Below, one piece after another: positions 16,947-26,253 of a stretch of DNA of 64,000 nt (the stretch's first letter is position 1; every line of letters begins with the position of its first letter). Source of the DNA: Paracoccus sigandri (GTDB lineage: Bacteria; Pseudomonadota; Alphaproteobacteria; Rhodobacterales; Rhodobacteraceae); assembly GCF_003709565.1 (NCBI RefSeq), contig NZ_QNRC01000016.1:1-64000 (forward strand), read 5' to 3'. Made by a program: the position numbers and the translations under genes. The notes beneath the pieces are model-generated. The model made no database searches. It worked only from the letters and a program-made list of their open reading frames with translations, and was not told the DNA's origin.

Positions 16947-18116
16947 ATGACCCAATCTCGCACGATCCTTGCCCTGCTTGCCGCCTCGACCTGCCTTGCC
17001 GGTCCTGCCGCCGCGCAGGATGACGACACGCTGACCATCGGGCTTCTGCTGACGCTCTCCGGCCCCTCGGCCGTGCTGGGCGAGATGGCGCGCGACGGCT
17101 TCCAGCTGGCGGCCGAGGAGATCGGCGACATCGGCGGCATGACGACCCGCATCATCGTCGTCGATGACGAGCTGAAGCCCGATGTCGCCACCAACAAGGC
17201 GCGCGAGCTGGTCCAGCGCAATGGCGCGGATATCGTGGTCGGGCCGATCTTTTCCAACATCATGGGCGCCATCGCCAAGCCGGTGGTGGATTCGGGCGCG
17301 ATCCTGATCAGCCCCAATGCCGGGCCTTCGGTCTTCGCCGGGGCGGAATGCCACCGCAACATCTTCGCGACCTCGTATCAGAACGACCAGATGCACGAGG
17401 TGATGGGCGCCTATGCGCAGGCCCAGGGCTTCGACAACGTCTTCCTGCTGGCGCCGAACTATCAGGCGGGCAAGGACGCGCTGGCGGGCTTCCGCCACAG
17501 CTATGAAGGCGGCGTCGCGGGCGAGATCTTCACCCAGCTGGGCCAGCTGGACTATTCGGCCGAGCTGGCGCAGATCGCCGCTATGCAGCCCGATGCGGTC
17601 TTCGCCTTCATGCCCGGCGGCATGGGCGTGAACCTGGTGCGGCAATACCGCCAGGCGGGGCTGGAGACGATCCCCTTCCTGTCGGCCTTCACGGTGGACG
17701 AATCAACCCTGCCCGCCCAGCAGGACGCGGCGGTCAGCTTCCTGGGCGGCTCGAACTGGGCGCCCGATCTTGACACGCCGGAAAACAAGGCCTTCGTCGA
17801 GGCTTACGAAGCAAAGTTCAACCAGGTTCCAGCCGTCTATGCGATGCAGGCCTATGACGCGGCCCGGCTGATCGACGCGGCGGTGCGCGAGGCCGGCGGC
17901 GTGGCCGACCGCGATGCGCTGATCGCCGCGCTGGAGCAGGCGCCCTTCACCTCGGTCCGGGGCGATTTCAGCTTCGGCCCCAACCATTTCCCGATCCAGG
18001 ACTTCTACCTGACCGAGGTGGTCAAGCGCGAGGACGGAAAATTCGCCACCTCGATCGTCGAGAAGATCTTCGAGGATTATCAGGACAGCTATGTCGGCGA
18101 TTGCCAGATGGACTGA
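16947..18116 (+). CDS. Branched-chain amino acid-type ABC transporter substrate-binding protein (LivJ/LivK-like)
   Basis: This 389-residue periplasmic receptor has a Sec signal (MTQSRTILALLAASTCLAGPAAAQ) followed by the type I binding fold: LTIGLLLTLSGPSAVLGEMARDGFQLA, then VVVDDELKPDVATNKARELVQ. The ribosome binding site AGGAAGG is well placed. It heads a transporter operon with two permeases and two ATPases, all of the HAAT (Liv) family. These systems carry branched-chain amino acids, but close relatives carry urea, short-chain amides or aromatic acids, so the ligand is not proven. A perfect ten-base-pair stem-loop lies between this gene and the permeases. Confidence 0.92.
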   Translation: MTQSRTILALLAASTCLAGPAAAQDDDTLTIGLLLTLSGPSAVLGEMARDGFQLAAEEIGDIGGMTTRIIVVDDELKPDVATNKARELVQRNGADIVVGPIFSNIMGAIAKPVVDSGAILISPNAGPSVFAGAECHRNIFATSYQNDQMHEVMGAYAQAQGFDNVFLLAPNYQAGKDALAGFRHSYEGGVAGEIFTQLGQLDYSAELAQIAAMQPDAVFAFMPGGMGVNLVRQYRQAGLETIPFLSAFTVDESTLPAQQDAAVSFLGGSNWAPDLDTPENKAFVEAYEAKFNQVPAVYAMQAYDAARLIDAAVREAGGVADRDALIAALEQAPFTSVRGDFSFGPNHFPIQDFYLTEVVKREDGKFATSIVEKIFEDYQDSYVGDCQMD

Positions 18117-18124
18117 TCCGGGCA

Positions 18125-18147
18125 GGCGCGGCCCCACGGGCCGCGCC
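18125..18147 (+). promoter_or_regulatory. Intercistronic stem-loop after the binding-protein gene
   Basis: The arms ggcgcggccc (18125-18134) and gggccgcgcc (18138-18147) pair perfectly around a three-base loop, eight bases after the stop. Such hairpins between binding-protein and permease genes commonly stabilise the upstream mRNA or partly end transcription, giving more receptor than permease. That role is inferred from position. Confidence 0.6.
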
Positions 18148-18164
18148 GCCACGGGCCTGACGCC

Positions 18165-19082
18165 ATGACCAGCCTCTTCCTGCTTCAGCTTCTCAACGGG
18201 GTGCAGTTCGGCATCCTGCTGTTCCTGATCGCCGCCGGCCTGACGCTGGTCTTCGGGATCATGGATTTCGTGAACCTGGCCCATGGCGTGATCTACATGG
18301 TGGGCGCCTATCTGGCCGTCAGCTTCACCCAGATGACCGGCAGCTACGGGCTGGGCCTGCTGCTGACCCTGCCCGCCACGCTGCTGATCGGGCTGGTGCT
18401 GGAGCTGCTGGTCTTCCGAAGGCTCTACGACCGGCCGCATCTGGACCAGGTGCTGGCGACCTTCGGGCTGGTCATGATCGTCACCGAGGGCGTGCAGATC
18501 ATCTGGGGCGCCGCGCCGCTGTCGGTCGCCATGCCCGAGGCCCTGTCGGGCTCGATCCCGCTGATCGGGCAGATGCGCTATCCGGTGTTCCGGCTGGTGG
18601 TGATCGGCGCGGGGCTGGCCACGGCGCTGGGGCTCTACCTGATCATCGGCCATACGCGGATCGGGATGCGGCTGCGGGCCGGGGCGACCAGCCGGGCCAT
18701 GGTCTCGGCGCTGGGGGTCGACATCCACAAGCTGTTCACGGTGATCTTCGCCTTCGGGGCGATGCTGGCAGGCTTTGCGGGCGCGATGGTCGCGCCGATC
18801 CTGACCGTCGATCCGGGCATGGGCGAGCAGGTGCTGATCCTGGCCTTCGTGGTCATCGTGATCGGCGGCATCGGCTCGGTCCGCGGCGCCTTCGCGGGGG
18901 CGCTGCTGGTGGGGATCGTGGACACGATGGGGCGCAGCTTCGGGCCGATCCTCTTGCGGCTGGTGATGGAGCCCGCCGCCGCCGGCCAGGCCGGCCGGGT
19001 GCTGGCGCCGATGCTGGTCTATATCCTGATGGCCGCGATCCTGGCCGCGCGCCCGACCGGCCTCTTCGGACAGAAGACATGA
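18165..19082 (+). CDS. Branched-chain amino acid-type ABC transporter permease (LivH-like)
   Basis: This 305-residue inner-membrane permease has the LivH blocks LLNGVQFGILLFLIAAGLTLVFGIMDFVNLAHG at the N-terminus and GGIGSVRGAFAGALLVGIVDT near the C-terminus, the second being the ATPase contact loop. About eight hydrophobic segments are visible. Its stop overlaps the start of the second permease by four bases, showing coupling. Confidence 0.94.
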   Translation: MTSLFLLQLLNGVQFGILLFLIAAGLTLVFGIMDFVNLAHGVIYMVGAYLAVSFTQMTGSYGLGLLLTLPATLLIGLVLELLVFRRLYDRPHLDQVLATFGLVMIVTEGVQIIWGAAPLSVAMPEALSGSIPLIGQMRYPVFRLVVIGAGLATALGLYLIIGHTRIGMRLRAGATSRAMVSALGVDIHKLFTVIFAFGAMLAGFAGAMVAPILTVDPGMGEQVLILAFVVIVIGGIGSVRGAFAGALLVGIVDTMGRSFGPILLRLVMEPAAAGQAGRVLAPMLVYILMAAILAARPTGLFGQKT

Positions 19083-20023
19083 GCCGCCTGATGACCCGCA
19101 GAAACGCCGCGCTGCTGCTGTTTTCGGGCTTCGCGCTGCTGCCCTTCGTGGCCACGATGCTGGGCGACAGCTATCTGGTGGTGATCGCGACCCGCATCCT
19201 GGGCTTCGCCATCGCCGCGCTGGCCCTGGACCTGATCCTCGGCTATGGCGGCATGGTCAGCTTCGGCCACGCCGCCTATGTCGGCATCGGCGCCTATTCG
19301 GTCGCCATCCTCAGCCGCGCGGGCATCACCGATCTGGGCGCGCATCTGCTGGCCGGGATCGCGGGGGCGGTGCTGTTCGCGCTGGTCACCGGGGCGATCT
19401 CGCTGCGCACGCGCGGCATCTATTTCATCATGATCACCCTGGCCTTCGCGCAGATGGCGTTCTTCTTCTTCGTGTCGCTGTCGGCCTATGGCGGCGATGA
19501 CGGGGTGACGCTGCGGGCACGCTCGACCCTGCTGGGCCGCCCGCTGCTGGAGGACGACCGCACGCTCTACTACGTCACGCTGGCGATCCTGGTCGCGCTC
19601 TACCTGCTGGCGGTGGCGATCACCCGGTCGCGTTTCGGCCGGGTGCTGACCGGGGCGCGCGAAAACCCGGTCAGGATGCAGGCCATCGGGTTTTCGCCCT
19701 TCCGCTATCAGCTGACGGCCTTCGTCATCTCGGGGGCGATGGCCTCGGTCGCGGGGGTGATGCTGGCCAACCAGACCGGCTTCGTCTCGCCCGCCTTCAT
19801 GAACTGGCATGTCTCGGGCGAGCTGGTGGTGATGGTCGTGCTTGGCGGCATCGGCAACCTGCTGGGCGCGGTGGCGGGCGCGACCATCGCGCTGCTGCTG
19901 GAGGAATGGCTGGGCCTGCTGACTGAACATTGGCGGCTGCTGTTCGGGTTGATCCTGGTGGTCATCGTGCTGGCCTCTCGCGACGGGGTCAGCGGGCTGT
20001 TCAGGCGGAGGGACCGGCCATGA
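19079..20023 (+). CDS. Branched-chain amino acid-type ABC transporter permease (LivM-like)
   Basis: This 314-residue permease shows the LivM marks: ALALDLILGYGGMVSFGHAAYVGIGAYSVAIL near residues 45-75, the linker TRGIYFIMITLAFAQM, the motif GARENPVRMQAIGFSPFRYQLTAFVISG, and the ATPase contact loop VVLGGIGNLLGAVAGA. It pairs with the LivH-like permease. The start and stop overlap both neighbours by four bases. Confidence 0.94.
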   Translation: MSRLMTRRNAALLLFSGFALLPFVATMLGDSYLVVIATRILGFAIAALALDLILGYGGMVSFGHAAYVGIGAYSVAILSRAGITDLGAHLLAGIAGAVLFALVTGAISLRTRGIYFIMITLAFAQMAFFFFVSLSAYGGDDGVTLRARSTLLGRPLLEDDRTLYYVTLAILVALYLLAVAITRSRFGRVLTGARENPVRMQAIGFSPFRYQLTAFVISGAMASVAGVMLANQTGFVSPAFMNWHVSGELVVMVVLGGIGNLLGAVAGATIALLLEEWLGLLTEHWRLLFGLILVVIVLASRDGVSGLFRRRDRP

Positions 20024-20777
20024 ACATCCTGGAGGTCCGCGGGCTGCGCAAGGCCTACGGCGCGCTGAAGGTGACGGACGATCTGGACCTGACGGTCCGG
20101 GAAGGCACGCTCCATGCCATCATCGGCCCGAACGGCGCCGGCAAGTCGACGCTGATCGCGCAGCTTTCCGGACAGGCGGGATCGGATGCGGGCTCGGTCC
20201 GCTTCGCCGGGGCCGAGATGATGGGCCAGCCGATGCACAGGCGGGTGCGGGCGGGCATGTCGCGCAGCTTCCAGATCACCTCGATCCTGCCGGGCTTCAC
20301 CGCGCTGGAGAACGTGGCGGTGGCCGTGCAGGCACGCGCCGGCCACAGCTTTAGCTTCTTCGCCCCGGTCGCCGGCGAGGCCGCGCTGAACGAGGCCGCG
20401 ATGGAGGCCTTGGCGCGGGTCGGCATCCAGGATCGCGCCCATGTCCGCGCGGCCAGCCTGTCGCATGGCGAGAAGCGCCAGCTGGAACTGGCCATCGCCC
20501 TGGCGACCCGGCCCCGGCTTCTGCTGCTGGACGAGCCGCTGGCCGGCACTTCCGGGCAGGAGGCCGAGCGGCTGATCGGCGTCATGCGCGCGCTGAAGGG
20601 GTCGCTGACGCTGGTGCTGATCGAGCATGACATGGATGCGGTCTTCGCCCTGGCCGACCGGATCAGCGTGCTGGTCTATGGCCGGATCATCGCCACCGGC
20701 AGCCCGGCCGAGATCCGCGGCGACCCGCAGGTCCGCGCCGCCTATCTGGGCGAGGAAACCGCCGGGGAGGAGCCGTG

Positions 20778-20778
<1 letters not shown>
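20020..20778 (+). CDS. Branched-chain amino acid-type ABC transporter ATP-binding protein (LivG-like)
   Basis: This 252-residue ATPase has Walker A GPNGAGKST near residues 36-44, signature LSHGEKRQLELAIALA, and Walker B LLLLDEPLAGTSGQE. The start ATG at 20020 overlaps the LivM-like stop. The longer frame upstream lies inside the permease gene and was rejected. LivG types are slightly longer than LivF types, as here. Confidence 0.93.
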
Positions 20779-21464
<686 letters not shown>

Positions 21465-21478
21465 CCCGGCGGGTCCGC

Positions 21479-22606
21479 TCAGTCGAAGCGGATCACCTGC
21501 CGGATCGCCTGTCCCGCCGCCAGCCGCTCGAAGCCCTCGTTGATCTGGTCCAGCCGCAGCTCATGCGTCACCAGCCGCTCGATCGGCAATTGCCCCGACA
21601 TCATCATGGCGGCGAAGCGCGGAATGTCGCGCATCGGCACGCAGGATCCCATATAGCTGCCGCGCAGGGTCTTTTCGTTCGCGGTCAGGCTGACGGCGGG
21701 CAGGCTGAGCCGTGCCTGCGGATTGGGCAGGCCCGCCGTGACCACCGTGCCGCCCCGGCGCGCGGCCTCATAGGCGAATTCCAGCGCCGGCACCGCCCCG
21801 GCCAGTTCCACCGCCAGATCGACGCCGCCGCCGCTGATCTCGCGCAGCGCCTCCAGCGCGCCCGGCTCCTTGGGGTTGATCGCATGGGTCGCGCCCAGCT
21901 CGCGGGCGGTGGCCAGCTTGTCCTCGGCCAGGTCGACGGCGATGACCTGCCGCGCCCCCGCCGCCACCGCGCCCAGCAGCGCCGCCAGACCGACGCCGCC
22001 CAGGCCGATCACCGCGCAGCTCTGCCCCGCGCGCAACCCCCCGGTATTCAGCACCGCGCCCACGCCGGTCAGCACCGCGCAGCCCAGCAGCGCCGCCCGG
22101 TCCAGCGGCACCGCGCGGTCGATCTTCACGCAAGAGGCTTCCGAGACCACCGCATGGCCGGCAAAGCCCGAGACGCCGATATGATGGTCCAGCACCGCCT
22201 CGCCGCGCCGGATGCGCTTCGCGCCCGAGATCAGCGTGCCCTGCCCCGCCGCCACGGCCGCCGGCTCGCACAGCGCCGGGCGGCCCTCGGCGCAGGGCAG
22301 GCAATGGCCGCAAGAGGGCGCGAAGACCAGCACGACGTGATCGCCGGGCCGGAAGCGCGTGACATGGGGGCCGGTGGCCTCGACCACGCCGGCGGCCTCG
22401 TGGCCCAGGACCAGCGGCACCGCGCGGGGCCGGTCGCCATTGATGACCGACAGGTCGGAATGGCACAGCCCCGCCGCCGCGATGCGGACCAGCAATTCGC
22501 CCGGACCGGGATCCTCCAGCTCGACCTCGGCGATCTCCAGCGGCCGGCTGTCGCCATAGGGCCGCGCGCGCCCGATCTCTGCCAGAACGGCCGCCCTTGT
22601 CCGCAT
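21479..22606 (-). CDS. Zinc-dependent alcohol dehydrogenase (MDR family)
   Basis: This 375-residue enzyme has the medium-chain dehydrogenase plan. The catalytic zinc site is AGLCHSDLSV and LGHEAAGVV. The structural zinc lobe has four cysteines in CGHCLPCAEGRPALC. The NAD-binding glycines are GLGGVGLAALLGA, followed by Asp in VIAVDLAEDKL, so NAD is likely preferred. The C-terminal part resembles class III/aryl-alcohol dehydrogenases, but the substrate is not evident. It runs opposite to the Liv operon and is followed upstream by a 3-hydroxyisobutyrate dehydrogenase-like gene on the same strand. Confidence 0.87.
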   Translation of the reverse strand: MRTRAAVLAEIGRARPYGDSRPLEIAEVELEDPGPGELLVRIAAAGLCHSDLSVINGDRPRAVPLVLGHEAAGVVEATGPHVTRFRPGDHVVLVFAPSCGHCLPCAEGRPALCEPAAVAAGQGTLISGAKRIRRGEAVLDHHIGVSGFAGHAVVSEASCVKIDRAVPLDRAALLGCAVLTGVGAVLNTGGLRAGQSCAVIGLGGVGLAALLGAVAAGARQVIAVDLAEDKLATARELGATHAINPKEPGALEALREISGGGVDLAVELAGAVPALEFAYEAARRGGTVVTAGLPNPQARLSLPAVSLTANEKTLRGSYMGSCVPMRDIPRFAAMMMSGQLPIERLVTHELRLDQINEGFERLAAGQAIRQVIRFD

Positions 22607-22677
22607 GATCTGCCTCCCGTTTCTCGTTGCCGGCCAGCCTCGGCGCCGCGCCGCCGGCTGTCAAGCGCCCGCCGCCC

Positions 22678-23547
22678 CTAGCGCGTCAGCCGGGCGATCA
22701 GCGAGGAGGTGTCCCAGCGCCCGCCGCCCATGCCCTGCACCTCCTTGTAGAACTGGTCGACCAGCGCGGTCACCGGGAGGGCCGCCCCGACCTCGTCCGC
22801 GGCGGCCAGGCAGATCGCCAGGTCCTTGCGCATCCAGTCCACCGCGAAGCCGAAATCGAAGCGCCCCTCGGCCATGGTCTTGTGGCGATTGGCCATCTGC
22901 CAGCTTCCGGCGGCGCCCTGGCTGATGACCTCGACCACGGCATCGGCATCCAGCCCCGCCTTCTGCGCGAAGGCCAGCGATTCCGACAGCGCCTGCACCA
23001 GCCCGGCAATGGCGATCTGGTTGCACATCTTGGTCATCTGCCCCGCGCCCACATCGCCGATGCGCCGGCAGATCCGGGCATAGGCCGCGACCACCGCCTC
23101 GGCCCGGTCATATTCCGCCGCATCGCCGCCGCACATGACCGACAGCTGCCCGCCCTCCGCGCCCGCCTGCCCGCCCGAGACCGGCGCATCGACATAGCCC
23201 AGCCCGGCACTGCGCGCGATCTCGGCCAGCTCGCGGGTGACGGCGGCCGAAACCGTGGTGTGATCGACGAAGACCGCGCCCCTGTCCATGCCCGCGAAGG
23301 CGCCGTCCGGGCCCAGGCAGACTTGGCGCAAATCGTCGTCATTGCCGACGCAGGCCATGACGAATTCCGCGCCCGCCGCCGCCTCGCGCGGGGTCGGGGC
23401 ATGGCGGCCCCCGTGTTCGGCCACCCAGGCCTCGGCCTTGGCGGCGCTGCGGTTGTAGACCGTCACCTCATGGCCCGCGCGGGCCAGATGCCCCGCCATC
23501 GGATAGCCCATCACACCAAGCCCCAGAAACGCAAGTTTCGCCATCAT
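22678..23547 (-). CDS. NAD(P)-dependent beta-hydroxyacid dehydrogenase (3-hydroxyisobutyrate dehydrogenase family)
   Basis: This protein of about 289 residues has the N-terminal dinucleotide motif FLGLGVMGYPMAGHL, the substrate-binding block DAPVSGGQAGAEGGQLSVMCGG, and the catalytic lysine region GAGQMTKMCNQIAIAG. These mark the HIBADH/tartronate semialdehyde reductase/GLYR family. Start: two ATGs in tandem (23547 and 23544) follow AGAGGAC; either is possible. If it is a true 3-hydroxyisobutyrate dehydrogenase it would fit valine breakdown beside the Liv-type transporter, but this link is inference. Confidence 0.86.
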   Translation of the reverse strand: MMAKLAFLGLGVMGYPMAGHLARAGHEVTVYNRSAAKAEAWVAEHGGRHAPTPREAAAGAEFVMACVGNDDDLRQVCLGPDGAFAGMDRGAVFVDHTTVSAAVTRELAEIARSAGLGYVDAPVSGGQAGAEGGQLSVMCGGDAAEYDRAEAVVAAYARICRRIGDVGAGQMTKMCNQIAIAGLVQALSESLAFAQKAGLDADAVVEVISQGAAGSWQMANRHKTMAEGRFDFGFAVDWMRKDLAICLAAADEVGAALPVTALVDQFYKEVQGMGGGRWDTSSLIARLTR

Positions 23548-23627
23548 GTCCTCTTTCACGCGCATTTTTCGACGACAGCCCCGCCCGAACGCGACCGCCC
23601 GCGTTGAAAAGCGGGCGGCGCTGTCTT

Positions 23628-26138
23628 ATGCAGCACGACAACATCCCGGCGCCGCAGGGTCAAGCGCCGAGCGACAACCCCGAGCAGAGCGGAGCGACCC
23701 CCGACAGCCATGGAACAGGCCCCACGATGCTGACAATCTTCCGCTGGCTTCTTCGGCTGACCGTGGGGCTGATCGTGCTGGGCCTGATCTCTGCCCTGCT
23801 GATCTGGTATTTCGCCATCCGCTCGCTGCCCGACTACAACGCCAGCTACCAGGTCGAGGGCATCGGCGCCCCGGTCGAGATCGTCCGTTCCACCGAGAAC
23901 GTGCCGCATATCTTCGGCGAAAGCGACGAGGACGTGTTCTTCGCCCTGGGCGTCGCCCATGCGCAGGACCGGCTGTTCCAGATGACCGTGCTGCGCCGCG
24001 CCGCCCAGGGCCGGCTGTCCGAGATCTTCGGGGCGGGCAGCCTGCCCGCCGACGACCTGGCCCGCCGGCTGGGGCTCTATCGCAACGCCGTCACCTCGCT
24101 GGAGGCCCAGGACGAGCCGGTGAAACGGGCGCTGGCCGCCTATGCGGCCGGGGTGAACCAGTGGATCGCGCAGGTCAACCTGGGCGCGATGGGCCGGGGC
24201 GCCCCGGAATTCTTCCTGTTTCCCGACCAGATCACCTATTGGCAGCCCGCCGATTCCATCGCCATCCTGAAGCTGATGGCCGCCACCGCCAGCCGCTCGG
24301 CCGCCGACGAGATCCTGCGCGCCCGCCTGTCGCTGGCCTCGCCCGAACACGGCCCCGAGATCGTCTCGCTCAGCGGCAGCGGGCCGGTGCTGCAGCCCTA
24401 TGCGGCGCTGTTTCCGGGCGCGCGGCTGGGCCTGCCGGAACGCCGCCGCGGCGATGCAGACCGGCAGCGCGACCTGATCGGCTTCATGGCGCCCGGCCTG
24501 GGGATCGGCGCCAACGGCTTCGCCGCCGCGCCCCAGCGGACGGCGGCGGGCGGCGCGCTGCTGGCCAACGACCCGCATGTCGCGCTGACGGCGCCCTCGC
24601 TCTTCTACCTGGCGCGGCTGGAACTGGCCTCGGGCGGGGTGATCGGCGCGACCGTTCCGGGCATCCCGGCGGTCCTGTCGGGACGCAATCCGCGCCTGGC
24701 CTGGGGGATGACCCCCGCCGCGCTGGACGACACCGACCTCTATATCGAGGAAGTCCAGCCCGGCAATGCCGCGCGCTATCGCGGGCTGACCGGCTGGACC
24801 GAATTCATGACCCGGCGCGAGGTGATCCGGGTCCTGGACGGGGCCGACCAGACCATCACCCTGCGCGAGACGGAAAACGGCCCGGTCGTCGGCAGCATCG
24901 ATCCCGGCCTGCGCGACGTGCTGCCCATCGGCCATGTCGCGGCGCTGCGCTGGACCGGCCTCTCGGCCCAGGACCGCAGCATCTCGGCGCTGATCGGGCT
25001 GATGTCGGCGGGCGACCGCGACCAGGCCCGCACGGTCCTGTCGGGCTTCGTGGCCCCCGCCATGACCGTGACGCTGGCCGATGCCGAGGGCGTCGCCCAG
25101 GCGCTGATCGGCGCCCTGCCCCAGCGCCCCGACGACCACCCGACGCGCGGCGCCATGCCGGTGCCGGGCTGGCTGCGCGAAGGGCGCTGGACCGGCATCG
25201 TCCCCGCCACGCAGGCCGCCGACGAGGTGCCCGACATGGTCATCGCGACCGAGGAACCGCCTGGCGGAATGCGCCGCACGCGGCTCGACCGGCTGCTTCA
25301 GGAACGCGAGGTCCATTCGCGCGACAGCTTCATCGCCGCGCAGCTGGACACGGTCAGCCCGGCGGCCCGCGCGCTTCTGCCGCTGGTCGGCGCCGACCTG
25401 TGGTTCACCGGAGAGCCCGCCGCCCCCGGCACGCCCGAGCGCCAGCGCCAGGACGCCCTGCGCCTGCTGGCCGAATGGGACGGCGAGATGAACGAACACC
25501 TGCCCGAGCCGCTGATCTATGCCGCCTGGATGTCGGCGCTCCAGGACCGGCTGATCCGCGACGAGCTCGGCCCGCTGGCCGACGACATCACCCGGCTGCG
25601 CCCGGCCTTCATCGACGCGGTGTTCCGCAACCGCGGCGGCGCCGCCCGCTGGTGCGACATCGTCCAGAGCGCACCGGTCGAGGATTGCACCACCATCGCC
25701 CGCCAGGCGCTGGACCGCGCCATCCTGGACCTCGGCCAGCGCTTCGGGCCGGACGTGACCAGCTGGCGCTGGGGCGACCTGCACCAGGCGCGCCACATCC
25801 ATCCCGGCCTCGGCGGCAGGACCGGGCTGGGCTGGATCATGAACCTGACGCAATCGGTCTCGGGCGGGGATTTCACCGTGGCGCAATCGGTCAGCCTCGG
25901 CCGCGGCCCGGCGCCCTGGCAGGCAGTGAACGGCGCGGGCTATCGCGGCGTCTACGACCTGGCCGATCCCGACAGCTCGGTCTTCATCATCTCGACCGGC
26001 CAGTCCGGCCATCCCTTCTCGCGCCATTACGACGACCTGGCCGGGCTATGGCGCCGGGGCGAATACATCTCGATGTCGCTCGACCCCGAACTGGCCCGCG
26101 CCGCCGCCGTCGGCACCACCCGCCTCACCCCAAGATAA
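23628..26138 (+). CDS. Penicillin acylase family protein with the nucleophilic Ser replaced by Ala
   Basis: This protein of about 836 residues has the penicillin amidase/acylase plan: an N-terminal hydrophobic anchor (LRLTVGLIVLGLISALLIWYF), the alpha-chain block TENVPHIFGESDEDVFFALGVAHAQDRLFQM, a spacer, then the beta-chain. In active members the beta-chain starts with a Ser within a GSN or ASN motif, which performs both self-cleavage and hydrolysis. Here the motif reads GIGANGFAAAPQRT, with Ala295 at that place. The rest of the beta-chain signature is present (LLANDPHVALTAPSLFYL, ETENGPVVGS). It is thus predicted not to self-process. TTG at 23604 and ATG at 23727 are other possible starts. 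The substrate, if any, is unknown. A single gene, ending against lpd with a hairpin element between. Confidence 0.85.
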   Translation: MQHDNIPAPQGQAPSDNPEQSGATPDSHGTGPTMLTIFRWLLRLTVGLIVLGLISALLIWYFAIRSLPDYNASYQVEGIGAPVEIVRSTENVPHIFGESDEDVFFALGVAHAQDRLFQMTVLRRAAQGRLSEIFGAGSLPADDLARRLGLYRNAVTSLEAQDEPVKRALAAYAAGVNQWIAQVNLGAMGRGAPEFFLFPDQITYWQPADSIAILKLMAATASRSAADEILRARLSLASPEHGPEIVSLSGSGPVLQPYAALFPGARLGLPERRRGDADRQRDLIGFMAPGLGIGANGFAAAPQRTAAGGALLANDPHVALTAPSLFYLARLELASGGVIGATVPGIPAVLSGRNPRLAWGMTPAALDDTDLYIEEVQPGNAARYRGLTGWTEFMTRREVIRVLDGADQTITLRETENGPVVGSIDPGLRDVLPIGHVAALRWTGLSAQDRSISALIGLMSAGDRDQARTVLSGFVAPAMTVTLADAEGVAQALIGALPQRPDDHPTRGAMPVPGWLREGRWTGIVPATQAADEVPDMVIATEEPPGGMRRTRLDRLLQEREVHSRDSFIAAQLDTVSPAARALLPLVGADLWFTGEPAAPGTPERQRQDALRLLAEWDGEMNEHLPEPLIYAAWMSALQDRLIRDELGPLADDITRLRPAFIDAVFRNRGGAARWCDIVQSAPVEDCTTIARQALDRAILDLGQRFGPDVTSWRWGDLHQARHIHPGLGGRTGLGWIMNLTQSVSGGDFTVAQSVSLGRGPAPWQAVNGAGYRGVYDLADPDSSVFIISTGQSGHPFSRHYDDLAGLWRRGEYISMSLDPELARAAAVGTTRLTPR

Positions 26139-26144
26139 GGCCGG

Positions 26145-26211
26145 CTTCTTCGTTGCCCCAATACCCTGCGGGGGAGTCGCGTGAAACGCGACGGGGGGCG
26201 CAAGGCCCCCC
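26145..26211. terminator. Dispersed intergenic element with two stem-loops, between convergent genes
   Basis: The lead sequence cttcttcgttgccccaatac at 26145 is followed by hairpin gtcgcgt-gaa-acgcgac (26176-26192) and a second hairpin with arms ggggggc (26193-26199) and gcccccc (26205-26211). It sits between the stops of the acylase homologue and lpd. Probably a two-way terminator. Confidence 0.65.
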
Positions 26212-26253
26212 GCCGACCGTCCCGTCACGCGCGGCGATCAGGAATGGCGGCGA

